Source: Virgisporangium aurantiacum
GTDB taxonomy: Bacteria > Actinomycetota > Actinomycetes > Mycobacteriales > Micromonosporaceae
Assembly (NCBI RefSeq): GCF_016863635.1
Contig: NZ_BOPG01000093.1
Location: 1 to 41,169, forward strand
DNA length: 41,169 nucleotides
Direction of reading: 5' to 3'
The position numbers and the translations under genes were made by a program. This document shows, in pieces, positions 30,264 to 37,750 of the stretch (positions are counted from its first letter, which is position 1; each line of letters starts with the position of its first letter). Below the pieces are notes generated by a model, which was not told where the DNA came from, ran no database searches, and saw only the letters and a program-made list of their open reading frames with translations.

Positions 30264-31408
30264 ACCGGCGTCCACTCGCGGCCGAACCATCGCGCGATCC
30301 GCTCCGCGCCGAAGTCGCTCTTGTCGGCGGCCAGGTCGGTGGACGGACCCTCCAGCCCGCCGACCGGGCGCTCCCCCGACCGGAACGTGACGTCGACCTT
30401 TGCCACCCGGTCGTGGCCGAACTCGAGGTAGCAGATGCCGCGCCCGTCGTAGTGCGTCCGCGGCTCGTCACCCCGGATCGTGGCGATGATCCGCTCCGCC
30501 GCCACCGCGGCCTGGCCTTCGGCGAACACGCCCGCCTTGGGTGTTCCGACGCTCGTCACGTCGCCGACCGCGTAGACACCGGGAAACCTGGTCTCCAGCG
30601 TCAGCGGGTCGACCGGGATCCAGCCGTCGACGGTCATTCCGGCGGCGGCGACGACCTCGGGCACGCGGTGCGCCGGCACGCCGAGGAAGAGGTCGTAGGG
30701 CAGTTCGCTGTCGTCGCTGAGCAGGGCCTTTCTGGTGGCCGGGTCGAGGGCGCGCACCAGGCGCTCCGGGTACCAGTGGATCCCGCGCTCCTCGAACGCG
30801 GCCAGCACCGCGGCCGACGCCTCGGGCGACGGCGGGATCGGCGTACCCAGCGGCATCACCAGGGAGATGTCCGAGCCGTCGCGGAGCCCGCGCGCGGTGA
30901 GGTACTCGTGCATGAGCAGCGCGGTCTCGCTGGGCGCCGGCGGACACTTGAACGGCGTCGAGGTCACCGCGACCACCACCCGGCCGCCGGCGAAGTTCCT
31001 GAGGACGTCCCGCGCGGCGAACGCGCCGGCGACGGTGTAGAACTCGTGCCCGCCCGCGGTGAGCCCGGGGGTGGCGGCCGGGTCCAGGTCGGCACCGAGC
31101 GCGACGACGAGGATGTCGGCGTCGAACGTCCCGCCGGTCGTCTCGACCCGCTTCCGCTCGGGGTCGATCGCGGTGACCGTGGCCGGCACGAACCGGTAAC
31201 CGCGGTCGGCGAGGTCGGCGTACCGGTGCAGCACCCGGTCGGGCGACGTGCGGTCGAACATCACGTCGAGCTTGGAGAACCCGAAGACGAACCCCTCGGA
31301 CCGGTCGACGAGCGTCAGGTCGACCTCGGTTCCGCACCGCGCGGCCACCGTCGTCGCCAACTCGAGACCGCCGAACCCGGCGCCCAACACCACCACGCGC
31401 ATCGCCAC
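30257..31408 (-). CDS. Sulfide:quinone-oxidoreductase-like FAD flavoprotein
   Basis: 383 residues. FAD Rossmann VVVLGAGFGGLELA (5-18), VVALGADLDP, the Cys motif TPFKCPPAPSE (151-161, Cys155), VYAVGDVTSVGTPKAG and GICYLEFG near the end place it with the SQR/flavocytochrome c sulfide dehydrogenase group. True SQR uses three conserved Cys. Here only Cys155 sits in a recognised context, so sulfide oxidation is uncertain and a type II NADH dehydrogenase-like role is possible. The start may be GTG 31408 or ATG 31402; GGTGG is close to the latter. It ends 7 bp inside the convergent transglycosylase gene. Confidence 0.86.
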   Translation of the reverse strand: MAMRVVVLGAGFGGLELATTVAARCGTEVDLTLVDRSEGFVFGFSKLDVMFDRTSPDRVLHRYADLADRGYRFVPATVTAIDPERKRVETTGGTFDADILVVALGADLDPAATPGLTAGGHEFYTVAGAFAARDVLRNFAGGRVVVAVTSTPFKCPPAPSETALLMHEYLTARGLRDGSDISLVMPLGTPIPPSPEASAAVLAAFEERGIHWYPERLVRALDPATRKALLSDDSELPYDLFLGVPAHRVPEVVAAAGMTVDGWIPVDPLTLETRFPGVYAVGDVTSVGTPKAGVFAEGQAAVAAERIIATIRGDEPRTHYDGRGICYLEFGHDRVAKVDVTFRSGERPVGGLEGPSTDLAADKSDFGAERIARWFGREWTPVQ

Positions 31409-31449
31409 CGCGGAAGCCTAACCCCGCTGTGACCTGCCCGGAGAGAGAT

Positions 31450-31773
31450 CTACAACCGGCGCAGCACGGAGACGACCTTGCCGAGGATCACGGCGCCGTC
31501 GGCCGGCACCGGCTGGTACGCGGGATTCCGCGGGACGAGTTCGGCGTGGCCGTCGGCGGTGTGCCGGTAGACCTTGACGGTGGCCTCGCCGTCGATCCGC
31601 ACCGCGACCATGTCGCCGTCGGCGGCGACGGCCTGCTGGCGGACGACCACGACATCGCCGGCGCAGATCGCCGCCTCGACCATCGAGTCGTCGTGGACGC
31701 GCAGCGCGAACAGCGTGCCGTGGCCGACGAGCGTCAGTGGCAGGGCTAATTCCCCGTCGGCCTCCATGGACAT
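31450..31773 (-). CDS. Stand-alone S24 (LexA C-terminal/UmuD'-like) protein
   Basis: 107 residues. The sequence is that of the catalytic half of LexA: LVGHGTLFALRVHDDSMVEAAI with nucleophile Ser30, VVVVRQQAVAADGDMVA, IDGEATVKVY with Lys67, and the end AVILGKVVSVLRRL. The winged helix and the Ala-Gly cleavage segment of LexA are missing, and there is no room or remnant for them upstream. It therefore resembles UmuD' (the processed form) or a domain that could dimerise with LexA. No umuC/dinB polymerase is adjacent. TATGGT 6 nt before the ATG suggests a leaderless mRNA, and an SOS-box-like palindrome overlaps the -35 region. Function is inferred: a modulator of SOS or a peptidase of unknown target. 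Confidence 0.85.
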   Translation of the reverse strand: MSMEADGELALPLTLVGHGTLFALRVHDDSMVEAAICAGDVVVVRQQAVAADGDMVAVRIDGEATVKVYRHTADGHAELVPRNPAYQPVPADGAVILGKVVSVLRRL

Positions 31774-31779
31774 CCGCGC

Positions 31780-31809
31780 ACCATATCGCAGGTTAGATCA
31801 TATGTTCGA
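31780..31809 (-). promoter_or_regulatory. Promoter with SOS-box-like palindrome for the S24 gene
   Basis: The -10 is TATGGT (complement of 31780-31785). Further upstream, TCGAAC-ATAT-GATCTA (complement of 31794-31809) matches 10 of 12 fixed bases of the actinobacterial SOS box TCGAAC-N4-GTTCGA. It overlaps the stop codon of the methyltransferase gene. Confidence 0.5.
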
Positions 31810-32454
31810 CGGCACCCGCCGGGCGACGAGGAAACCCTGCGGCTGCCCCTCACCGTCCGCGGCCGGGCGGCCACCCTGGAACACCGGCTCGAATCCGGCG
31901 TCGGTCACCCGCCGCTCCATCTCCCCGGGCGACAACCAGTAGACGTCGAACCCGATGCCGAGATCGAGGGTGCGCGCGCCCCGCCGGACCTGCCCGTCGC
32001 CCGCCTTGAACGCGGTCACCAGATACCCGCCCGGCCGCACGACGCGCGCGAGTTCGGTGAACGCCGCCGGCCGGTCCCCGGGCGCGAGGTACATCAGCGA
32101 GTACCAGCACACGACCCCGGCCAGCGACGCGTCGCCGAACGGCAGGTCGCGCACGTCGGCGACGTCGTACTCGAACTCGGGATGGTCGCGCCGGGCCAGC
32201 CGCACCATCTCCGGCGACAGGTCGACACCGCGCGGCGCGAGCCCCCGGGCCGCCAGGAACGGATCGAGCCGGCCGGTGCCGCAGCCGACGTCACCGACAT
32301 CCGTACCGAGGCCGGCGCCGGCCACCACGTCGCAGAACAGGCCGAGCACGGCCCGGTCGACGGGATCCCGGTCGAGCGCGTCGGCAAGGCGTTCGGCGTA
32401 GAGCGGGGCGAGAACGTCGTGCGCGTCCCGGAGTTCGTCGGTCTTGGCGTCCAT
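31798..32454 (-). CDS. Class I SAM-dependent methyltransferase
   Basis: 218 residues. Motif I is DVGCGTGRLDPFLAARG, followed by GVDLSPEMVRLARRD (motif post-I), DVRDLPFGDASLAGVVCWYSLMYL (motifs II/III) and VVRPGGYLVTAFKAGDG. This is the UbiE/COQ5-like methyltransferase 11 type; the substrate is unknown. The C-terminus PQGFLVARRV is usual for the group. The ATG 32454 has TAGGGT 8 nt upstream, so a leaderless mRNA is likely. The 12-bp palindrome GGGTGCGCACCC (32455-32466) fills the space between that element and the start and could be an operator. The stop overlaps the SOS-like box of the next gene. Confidence 0.92.
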   Translation of the reverse strand: MDAKTDELRDAHDVLAPLYAERLADALDRDPVDRAVLGLFCDVVAGAGLGTDVGDVGCGTGRLDPFLAARGLAPRGVDLSPEMVRLARRDHPEFEYDVADVRDLPFGDASLAGVVCWYSLMYLAPGDRPAAFTELARVVRPGGYLVTAFKAGDGQVRRGARTLDLGIGFDVYWLSPGEMERRVTDAGFEPVFQGGRPAADGEGQPQGFLVARRVPSNI

Positions 32455-32468
32455 GGGTGCGCACCCTA
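32455..32468 (-). promoter_or_regulatory. Methyltransferase -10 element and 12-bp palindrome
   Basis: GGGTGCGCACCC (32455-32466) is a perfect palindrome overlapping the -10 TAGGGT (complement of 32463-32468). A protein bound here would block transcription start. Confidence 0.45.
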
Positions 32469-32490
32469 GAGAATTCCCGGACCGGCGCTC

Positions 32491-32514
32491 AACCTTTCCC
32501 GCGGCCGCGTCGTC
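32491..32514 (+). promoter_or_regulatory. ECF-type promoter of the SigE-like operon
   Basis: AACC (32491-32494), 16 nt, CGTC (32511-32514), 25 nt before the GTG. AAC-type -35 and CGTC -10 elements are typical of ECF sigma factors, so self-activation is likely. Confidence 0.5.
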
Positions 32515-32539
32515 ATGAACCGCGACGAAGGGAGAACCT

Positions 32540-33055
32540 GTGCTATGGAAGCGGAGCTTCGATGGGCTTGAAGCACTGGTCGCCGAGCGCGGCAACGCAC
32601 TGCTGGCCACCGCGGTCCTGCTGACCGGCAGCCGCGCGGCGGGCGAGGACCTGCTCCAGTCGGCGTTGGAGCGGCTGATGCGGTCGTGGAACCGGGTCCG
32701 CGAGGACCGCGAGGGTTACCTGCGACGGATCATGTACAACCTGGCCGTCGACGACTGGCGCCGGCGCAGACGGCGTCCCGAAGTATTTGGGACCGAAGAG
32801 CGGGCCGGCCCCGCCGACCCCGGCAGCGCCGTGGCCCTGCGGCAGACGCTCGTCGCGGCGCTGGCGCAACTGCCGCCGCGGCAACGCGCCGTGCTCGTCC
32901 TGCGGTACTGGGAGCAGCGCAGCGAGGCGGAGACCGCCGAGATGCTCGGCTGCTCGATCGGCAGCGTCAAGTCGACCGCCTCGCGGGGGCTGGCCCGGCT
33001 CCGCGACCTCACTGCCACCTGGGAAGCGTTTCCCGTCTCGAACGGAGCAATGTGA
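32540..33055 (+). CDS. SigE-family (SigE50) ECF RNA polymerase sigma factor
   Basis: 171 residues. Region 2 is AVLLTGSRAAGEDLLQSALERLMRSWNRV and YLRRIMYNLAVDDWRRRR (about 24-78); region 4 is LAQLPPRQRAVLVLRYWEQRSEAETAEMLGCSIGSVKSTASRGLARL read across its turn (about 108-155). The AVLLTGS...AEDLLQxAL pattern marks the SigE family abundant in actinomycetes. GTG start at 32540 behind AAGGGAGA. The stop overlaps the next gene (TGATG), a membrane protein that is probably its anti-sigma partner. An ECF-type promoter lies just upstream. Confidence 0.93.
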   Translation: MLWKRSFDGLEALVAERGNALLATAVLLTGSRAAGEDLLQSALERLMRSWNRVREDREGYLRRIMYNLAVDDWRRRRRRPEVFGTEERAGPADPGSAVALRQTLVAALAQLPPRQRAVLVLRYWEQRSEAETAEMLGCSIGSVKSTASRGLARLRDLTATWEAFPVSNGAM

Positions 33056-33951
33056 TGACGACCAACCTCGAGGAACACCTGGCGGCCGGCATGCGCCAGG
33101 AGATGCGCACCGTCACGCTCACCGACGACGTCCTCGGCCGGGCCCGGCGACGGTACCGCCGGCGGGCGGCGATGGTCCGGCTCGGGTACGGCCTCGGCGT
33201 GATCGGGGTCGCCGGCGCGCTGGTCGCCGGCCTCACCCTGAACGGCGACTCCCTGAACGGCGGCACGGCGGAAAAGGCGCCGCCGATCGCCCGGGCCGAC
33301 ACGCCCGCCCTCCGGCTCGCCAACGCCGCCACCGCCAGCGACGGCGTCAGCTACCGGATCAGGTTCACGAGCCGGGGCTGGGCGATCGAAGACGGCAAGC
33401 GCACCGGCCCCGGCACCCCGACCGTCACCGAGGGCGCCTTCGACCCCAGGACGACCACCGGATATGCGCGGACCGTCGTCGAGTACGGCATCTTCACCGA
33501 ACTGCTCATCAACGGGACCCGCTACCAGGGCACCGAACCTCGTCCCGACGGCAAGACGCCCACCGGCGACCACGAGCCGTACAGTGTCTACGGCCAGCAC
33601 CCGGGCACGTTCGACCGGCTCGACTGGGGCCTGTACCAGATGCCGGTTCTCGGCGCCACCGCGGCCGACCCGACCGCGCTGCTCAAGGCGCTCCGGGACG
33701 CGGACGCCACCATCACCGAGAACCCCGACGGCACGCTGCATTTCAAGTACATCAATGGCGAATCGGTGTACAACGGCGACATAACCCTCGACGGCAACGG
33801 CCGCATCGCGAAGGTGGCGATCGCCGGAACCTGGGAGTCGACGATCAAGGGCCGCCTCGACAAGTCCGAGTCCGAGATGACGATCGAGTTCTCGGACTAC
33901 GGGTTGCCGGTCACCGCCGAGCGCCCGGCGAAGGTGGTTCCGTTCAAGTGA
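33055..33951 (+). CDS. Single-pass membrane protein, probable anti-sigma partner
   Basis: 298 residues. A cytoplasmic N-terminus of about 43 residues (MTTNLEEHLAAGMRQEMRTV, then a basic RRRYRRR stretch) leads to one transmembrane helix (about 45-63, GYGLGVIGVAGALVAGLTL). The remaining 235 residues are outside and rich in beta strands, with YRIRFTSRGWAI and LDGNGRIAKVAIAGTWE resembling the lipoprotein-like or CU044_5270-type domains coupled to SigE-family genes. No ZAS zinc motif (HxxxCxxC) is present. An anti-sigma role comes from position (1-nt overlap with the sigma gene) and topology, not from a recognised motif. Confidence 0.75.
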   Translation: MTTNLEEHLAAGMRQEMRTVTLTDDVLGRARRRYRRRAAMVRLGYGLGVIGVAGALVAGLTLNGDSLNGGTAEKAPPIARADTPALRLANAATASDGVSYRIRFTSRGWAIEDGKRTGPGTPTVTEGAFDPRTTTGYARTVVEYGIFTELLINGTRYQGTEPRPDGKTPTGDHEPYSVYGQHPGTFDRLDWGLYQMPVLGATAADPTALLKALRDADATITENPDGTLHFKYINGESVYNGDITLDGNGRIAKVAIAGTWESTIKGRLDKSESEMTIEFSDYGLPVTAERPAKVVPFK

Positions 33952-33964
33952 ACTGACGGTCGTT

Positions 33965-34489
33965 CTACGAGCCGAACACGTAGTGACCGGGTCGGACCGG
34001 GTACCGGTTGATGCCTGGAACGTCGGCGGTGTCGACGCAGTGACGCCGCGCGGGTTCTGTCGGGTCGCCGCCGGTCTGCACCAGTTCGATCCGGTCACCA
34101 CCGATGATCTTCAGGTAGAAGCCGTGGTTGACGAGCATGCTCCGCTCGTCCGGTTCCACCGCGGTGACGAGCGCCGTGTCGCCGTGCACGTTGACGCACG
34201 TGACGTCGGCCCACCCGGAGGCCAGCAGCTTTCCGTCGGGCAGGGCGTGGCGGTACGTGAGCACCCCGTACGCGGTGCCGTGACGGGTGACCCCGGCCGC
34301 GACGCCGAACGTGATCCGGTGGCCCTCCACGTTGACCTCGTGGTAGACGAACTGCCCGACGCCGGTGATCCACGCTCCGGGGGTGGTCGGCCGCGGTGGC
34401 GGCTCCGGGATGTCGGCACGGGCCGGGGCCGCGACACCGACGGACGCGACGGACGCGACGACGGCGGCCAGGACGAGACGAATCTTCAT
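33965..34489 (-). CDS. Secreted protein of unknown function
   Basis: 174 residues. It begins with a classic Sec signal peptide: MKIR, a hydrophobic core LVLAAVVASVASVGVAA, and cleavage after PARA before DIPEPPP. The mature 147 residues start with a Pro-rich segment and then beta-rich sequence (GVGQFVYHEVNVEGHRITFGVAAG; WADVTCVNVHGDTALVTAVE; MLVNHGFYLKIIGGDRIELV). Two Cys (in DVTCVNV and RRHCVDT) may form a disulfide. I do not recognise the family beyond its likeness to other small secreted actinomycete proteins with repeats of antiparallel strands. The start ATG 34489 fits the signal peptide exactly. It is divergent from a NarL-type regulator across a spacer with a 14-bp palindrome. Confidence 0.8.
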   Translation of the reverse strand: MKIRLVLAAVVASVASVGVAAPARADIPEPPPRPTTPGAWITGVGQFVYHEVNVEGHRITFGVAAGVTRHGTAYGVLTYRHALPDGKLLASGWADVTCVNVHGDTALVTAVEPDERSMLVNHGFYLKIIGGDRIELVQTGGDPTEPARRHCVDTADVPGINRYPVRPGHYVFGS

Positions 34490-34549
34490 GCCCCGAGTCT
34501 GTTTGCGGCGCCGATCCGTTCGTAGATGCCGTTGAGCCCGTGTTCGACC

Positions 34550-34563
34550 GTGCCGATCGGCAC
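34550..34563. promoter_or_regulatory. 14-bp palindrome in secreted protein/response regulator spacer
   Basis: GTGCCGATCGGCAC is a perfect palindrome, 25 nt upstream of the response regulator -10 (TACAGT, 34588-34593). It is a candidate site for the NarL-type regulator. Confidence 0.45.
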
Positions 34564-34599
34564 ATGCGCGACCCGGCGGCCGCCTCATACAGTGGCGCG

Positions 34600-35244
34600 G
34601 TGACGATCCGGGTCCTCATCGCCGACGATCAGGAGGACGTGCGCAGCGCGTACCGCATCATCCTGGACGCCCAGCCGGACATCACCGTGATCGCGGAGGC
34701 CGCCGACGGCACCACCGCCGTGGCACTCGCCCGCGACCTGCGGCCCGACGTGGTACTGGCCGACATCCGCATGCCCGGCCTCGACGGGCTGGCGGTCACC
34801 CGCCTCCTGGCCGGCCCGGGCGTGGCGAACCCCATGCAGGTGGTCGTGGTGACGACGTTCGACGTCGACCAGTACGTGCACACCGCGCTCCACAACGGCG
34901 CCTGCGGCTTCATCCTCAAGCGATCCGGCCCGGCGCTGCTCACCGAGGCGGTCCGCGCCGCCGCCGCGGGCGACGCGCTGATCAGCCCGCAGGTCACCGT
35001 CCGTCTACTGAGGACGTTCCGGGCTGAGCGGACAACCCCGCCGACGGACCTCCCCCTGGCACCGCTCACCGGCCGCGAAACCGAGATCGCCCGCCTGGTC
35101 GCCCAGGGCAAAAGCAACGCCCAGATCGCCGCCACGTTGTTTCTGTCACCCGGCACCGTCAAGAACCACCTGGCGACAATCCAACGCAAGGTCGACGCGC
35201 CGAACCGGGTGGGCATCGCCGCCTGGGTATGGAGCAGGACCTAA
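34600..35244 (+). CDS. Orphan NarL/FixJ-type response regulator
   Basis: 214 residues. The receiver domain has the acidic pair Asp9-Asp10 (LIADDQ), phospho-acceptor Asp55 in VVLADIRMPGLDG, Thr in VVVTTF and Lys in FILKRSG. The LuxR-type HTH is LTGRETEIARLVAQGKSNAQIAATLFLSPGTVKNHLATIQRK read across its turn (about 153-200). No histidine kinase is adjacent: the kinase at 35879 has its own regulator downstream, so this one is an orphan or is shared. GTG start at 34600 with TACAGT 6 nt upstream (leaderless pattern). Its 3' end overlaps the convergent membrane protein gene by 4 bp. Confidence 0.93.
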   Translation: MTIRVLIADDQEDVRSAYRIILDAQPDITVIAEAADGTTAVALARDLRPDVVLADIRMPGLDGLAVTRLLAGPGVANPMQVVVVTTFDVDQYVHTALHNGACGFILKRSGPALLTEAVRAAAAGDALISPQVTVRLLRTFRAERTTPPTDLPLAPLTGRETEIARLVAQGKSNAQIAATLFLSPGTVKNHLATIQRKVDAPNRVGIAAWVWSRT

Positions 35245-35747
35245 GCCTTGACGGTCACGGCCCGCAGCAGGGTGTGGCAGACCGCGTACAGCAGGGCGCC
35301 GTCGAGGTAGTGGCAGAACATCGCGCCCGGATACGACGGGCCGCCCCACGCGTCGTGGACGAAGTTCGGGTCGAGGCCGGCGAAGACCTGCTGGCCGATG
35401 CGCCAGGCCATGAACACCTCCAGGGTCACGATGACCGCGACCACCAGGCAGCGCAGCAGGTTCAGCGGGCCGAAGCCGGCCCGGTACGTCGCCGCGATGC
35501 GGGCGGCGATCGGGCGACCGAGCGGCGCGAGGATCACCTTCCAACCCTGCGGGCTGCGGCGCGCCGCGAACCAGAACCACACCGCCACCACGGCGAGCAC
35601 GATGAGATGCGGGATCCAGGCCTCGGTGCCGGGTGTGTGCGGGTTGATCTCCTCGTCCCGGTTGAGATACCACGAGAGGCCGCTGGCCAGACCGAGGGTC
35701 GTGGCGGCGGCGGCGACCAGGACGGCGGTGCGGGAGAGTGTCGTCAT
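35241..35747 (-). CDS. Four-helix membrane protein of unknown function
   Basis: 168 residues. Hydrophobic segments lie at about 8-26, 46-62 (LIVLAVVAVWFWFAA), 98-116 (LLRCLVVAVIVTLEVFMAW) and 143-160 (FCHYLDGALLYAVCHTLL). Between the first two is an acidic outside loop (NRDEEINPHTPGTEAW). I do not recognise the family, and no catalytic motif is evident. It is divergent from the histidine kinase gene and shares its regulatory spacer, so it may be a target of that two-component system or a signal-related partner. No clear ribosome site can be named. Confidence 0.75.
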   Translation of the reverse strand: MTTLSRTAVLVAAAATTLGLASGLSWYLNRDEEINPHTPGTEAWIPHLIVLAVVAVWFWFAARRSPQGWKVILAPLGRPIAARIAATYRAGFGPLNLLRCLVVAVIVTLEVFMAWRIGQQVFAGLDPNFVHDAWGGPSYPGAMFCHYLDGALLYAVCHTLLRAVTVKA

Positions 35748-35777
35748 GACGAAGACGCTCGTCGCCGCACCCGGTTC

Positions 35778-35849
35778 CGGGCGTCACACCACGGAATGAT
35801 CCGGGCGGTCCCTCGCGGGATGCCCCGTCATTCTCCAGCGTGACGCCCG
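35778..35849. promoter_or_regulatory. Bipartite inverted repeat before the two-component operon
   Basis: CGGGCGTCAC-N6-GAATGA at 35778-35799 recurs inverted at 35828-35849 (GTGACGCCCG at 35840-35849, TCATTC at 35828-35833). The arms are centred 50 bp apart, about five helical turns. It lies in the spacer between the membrane protein and kinase genes and is a candidate response-regulator site. Confidence 0.55.
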
Positions 35850-35878
35850 CGTCGTGGGGCCTGGCTAGCGTGATCGGC

Positions 35879-37033
35879 ATGCGCCGCCTTCCGAAGCCCG
35901 ATCTGCTCGACGTCGCCCTCGCGCTCGGGTCGTTCGTGCTGTTCACGCTGCCCGTACTGGTGCGCGGCACCGGGCACGGGCCGGCGGCGGCGATCGCGGT
36001 GCTCGGCGCCGCGGCGACCGTGCCGCTGCTGGCCCGGCGGGCGGCGCCCGTGCCCGTGCTCGTCATCGTGTCGCTCGTGCTCGTGATCGCGGTCTTCGCC
36101 GACGTCCGGTTCACCCCGTACGGCAACAACGCGGGACCGGCGTTGGCGATCGCGGTGCTGACCGTGGCCGACCGGCTGCCGCGCGCCGCGTCGCTGCGGG
36201 TGAGCGCCGCCGCCGTCGGACTGGTCACCGTCGCGGAACTCGCCGCGATGCAGCTGCACCTGGTCTCCGACCAGAATGCGATCCAGCTCGCGCTCGCGGT
36301 ACCGGCCTGGTTGATCGGCAGCGCGTTCGGCGCCCGGCGACGGGCCGAACAAGAACTCCGCGAGGAGACGGAGCAACGCGCGCGGGAGGCCGAGCGCCGG
36401 ATCCGGGCCGAGGAGCGGTTGCGGGTGTCGGCCGACGTCCACGACATCGTGTCGCACACGCTGAGCATGATCGCGGTACGGTCGGGCGTGGCGCGGATGG
36501 TGCTCGACCAGCGGCCCGACGAGGCCCGGCTGGCGCTCTCCTCGATCGAGACGGCCAGCCGCGGCGCGCTCGACGAGTTGCGCGCGGTGCTGCAGTCGAT
36601 CCGCGTTCCCGCCGATCGTGCGCCGGCCGTCGAGCGTCCGTCGCTCGCCGATGTCCGGTCGTTGGTCGACGGGCTGCGCGCCGACGGGTACCGGATCACG
36701 CTCACCGTGCCGGCCGAGACGATGCCGGCCGATGCCGCGGTGCCGCCGCTGGTCGAGGAGTCGGCGTACCGGGTCGTTCAGGAGGCGCTGACGAACGTGG
36801 TCCGCCACGCCGGTCGGGTGCCGACGGTGGTCGACGTCGTCCGGGAGCCGGACGGGCTCACCGTCTCCGTCGTGAACGAGGCTGGGGAAACCGGTGCCGG
36901 CGAGGGCTCGGGGTTGGGGCTGGCCGGGATGCGCGACCGGGTCGCGCTGCACGACGGCACGGTCGAGGCGGGGCCGCGGCCCGGCGGCGGGTTCGCCGTG
37001 CGCGTCCACTTTCCGGTGGACCCCCATGAGTGA
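35879..37033 (+). CDS. NarL-type membrane sensor histidine kinase
   Basis: 384 residues. Four or five transmembrane helices occupy residues 8-150, with short loops and no large outer sensor domain. A coiled coil (EQELREETEQRAREAERRI) is followed by the HisKA_3 box with phospho-His188 in SADVHDIVSHTLS, and by an HATPase_c domain with EALTNVVRHA (N box) and GSGLGLAGMRDRV (G box). The short-loop sensor suggests a membrane or lipid/antibiotic-linked signal, as in DesK/LiaS-type kinases; that is inference. TAGCGT 7 nt before the ATG suggests a leaderless mRNA. It overlaps its response regulator by 8 bp (ATGAGTGA). Confidence 0.93.
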   Translation: MRRLPKPDLLDVALALGSFVLFTLPVLVRGTGHGPAAAIAVLGAAATVPLLARRAAPVPVLVIVSLVLVIAVFADVRFTPYGNNAGPALAIAVLTVADRLPRAASLRVSAAAVGLVTVAELAAMQLHLVSDQNAIQLALAVPAWLIGSAFGARRRAEQELREETEQRAREAERRIRAEERLRVSADVHDIVSHTLSMIAVRSGVARMVLDQRPDEARLALSSIETASRGALDELRAVLQSIRVPADRAPAVERPSLADVRSLVDGLRADGYRITLTVPAETMPADAAVPPLVEESAYRVVQEALTNVVRHAGRVPTVVDVVREPDGLTVSVVNEAGETGAGEGSGLGLAGMRDRVALHDGTVEAGPRPGGGFAVRVHFPVDPHE

Positions 37034-37706
37034 CCCGATCCGCGTCCTCGTCGTCGACGACGAGGCCCTGGTGCGCGCCGGCTTCCGGGTGCTCCTCGAG
37101 ACGTCACCCGGCCTTGAGGTCGTCGGGGAGGCCGCCGACGGCGCCGCGGCCGTCCGCCAGTGCCGCGCGCTGCGACCCGACGTCCTCCTCATGGACATCC
37201 GCATGCCGGTGATGGACGGTCTCGAAGCCACCCGGCACATCGCCGACGACCCGCGCATCGACGCCCGCGTCCTGATCGTGACGACGTTCGGCGAGGACGA
37301 GCACGTCTTCGCCGCCCTGCGCGCCGGAGCCAGCGGGTTCATCCTCAAGGACACCCCGCCGGAGGACCTGCTCAGCGCGATCCGGGTGGTCGCCGACGGC
37401 GAGGCGCTGCTGACCCCGCGGGTGACGACCCGGCTGGTCGCGGAGTTCGTCCGCCGCACGTCCGGCCGCACCCGCGACGCCACCGCGCCGACGGGCCTCG
37501 ACGACCTGACCGAGCGGGAACGCGAGATGCTCGTCCAGGTCGCCGCCGGCCGGTCGAACGCGGAGATCGCCGACCACTTCGTCGTCAGCCTCAACACGGT
37601 GAAGACCCACGTCAGCCGGCTGCTGTTCAAGCTCTCGGCGCGCGACCGGGCCCAACTCGTGGTGTGCGCCTACGAGAGCGGCCTGGTCGTGCCGGGCGGC
37701 GACTGA
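37026..37706 (+). CDS. NarL/FixJ-type response regulator, partner of the upstream kinase
   Basis: 226 residues. The receiver domain has Asp11-Asp12 (VVDDEA), phospho-acceptor Asp57 in VLLMDIRMPVMDG, Thr in VTTF and Lys in FILKDTPP. The LuxR HTH is LTEREREMLVQVAAGRSNAEIADHFVVSLNTVKTHVSRLLFKL read across its turn, near residues 160-210. Translation is coupled to the kinase by the ATGAGTGA overlap, so kinase and regulator are made together. Its targets may include the divergent membrane protein at 35241-35747 and the APC permease that starts 45 nt downstream. Confidence 0.94.
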   Translation: MSDPIRVLVVDDEALVRAGFRVLLETSPGLEVVGEAADGAAAVRQCRALRPDVLLMDIRMPVMDGLEATRHIADDPRIDARVLIVTTFGEDEHVFAALRAGASGFILKDTPPEDLLSAIRVVADGEALLTPRVTTRLVAEFVRRTSGRTRDATAPTGLDDLTEREREMLVQVAAGRSNAEIADHFVVSLNTVKTHVSRLLFKLSARDRAQLVVCAYESGLVVPGGD

Positions 37707-37750
37707 AATCGACATCTATACGTACAGTCGCATTGACGTTACTCTTTGCT

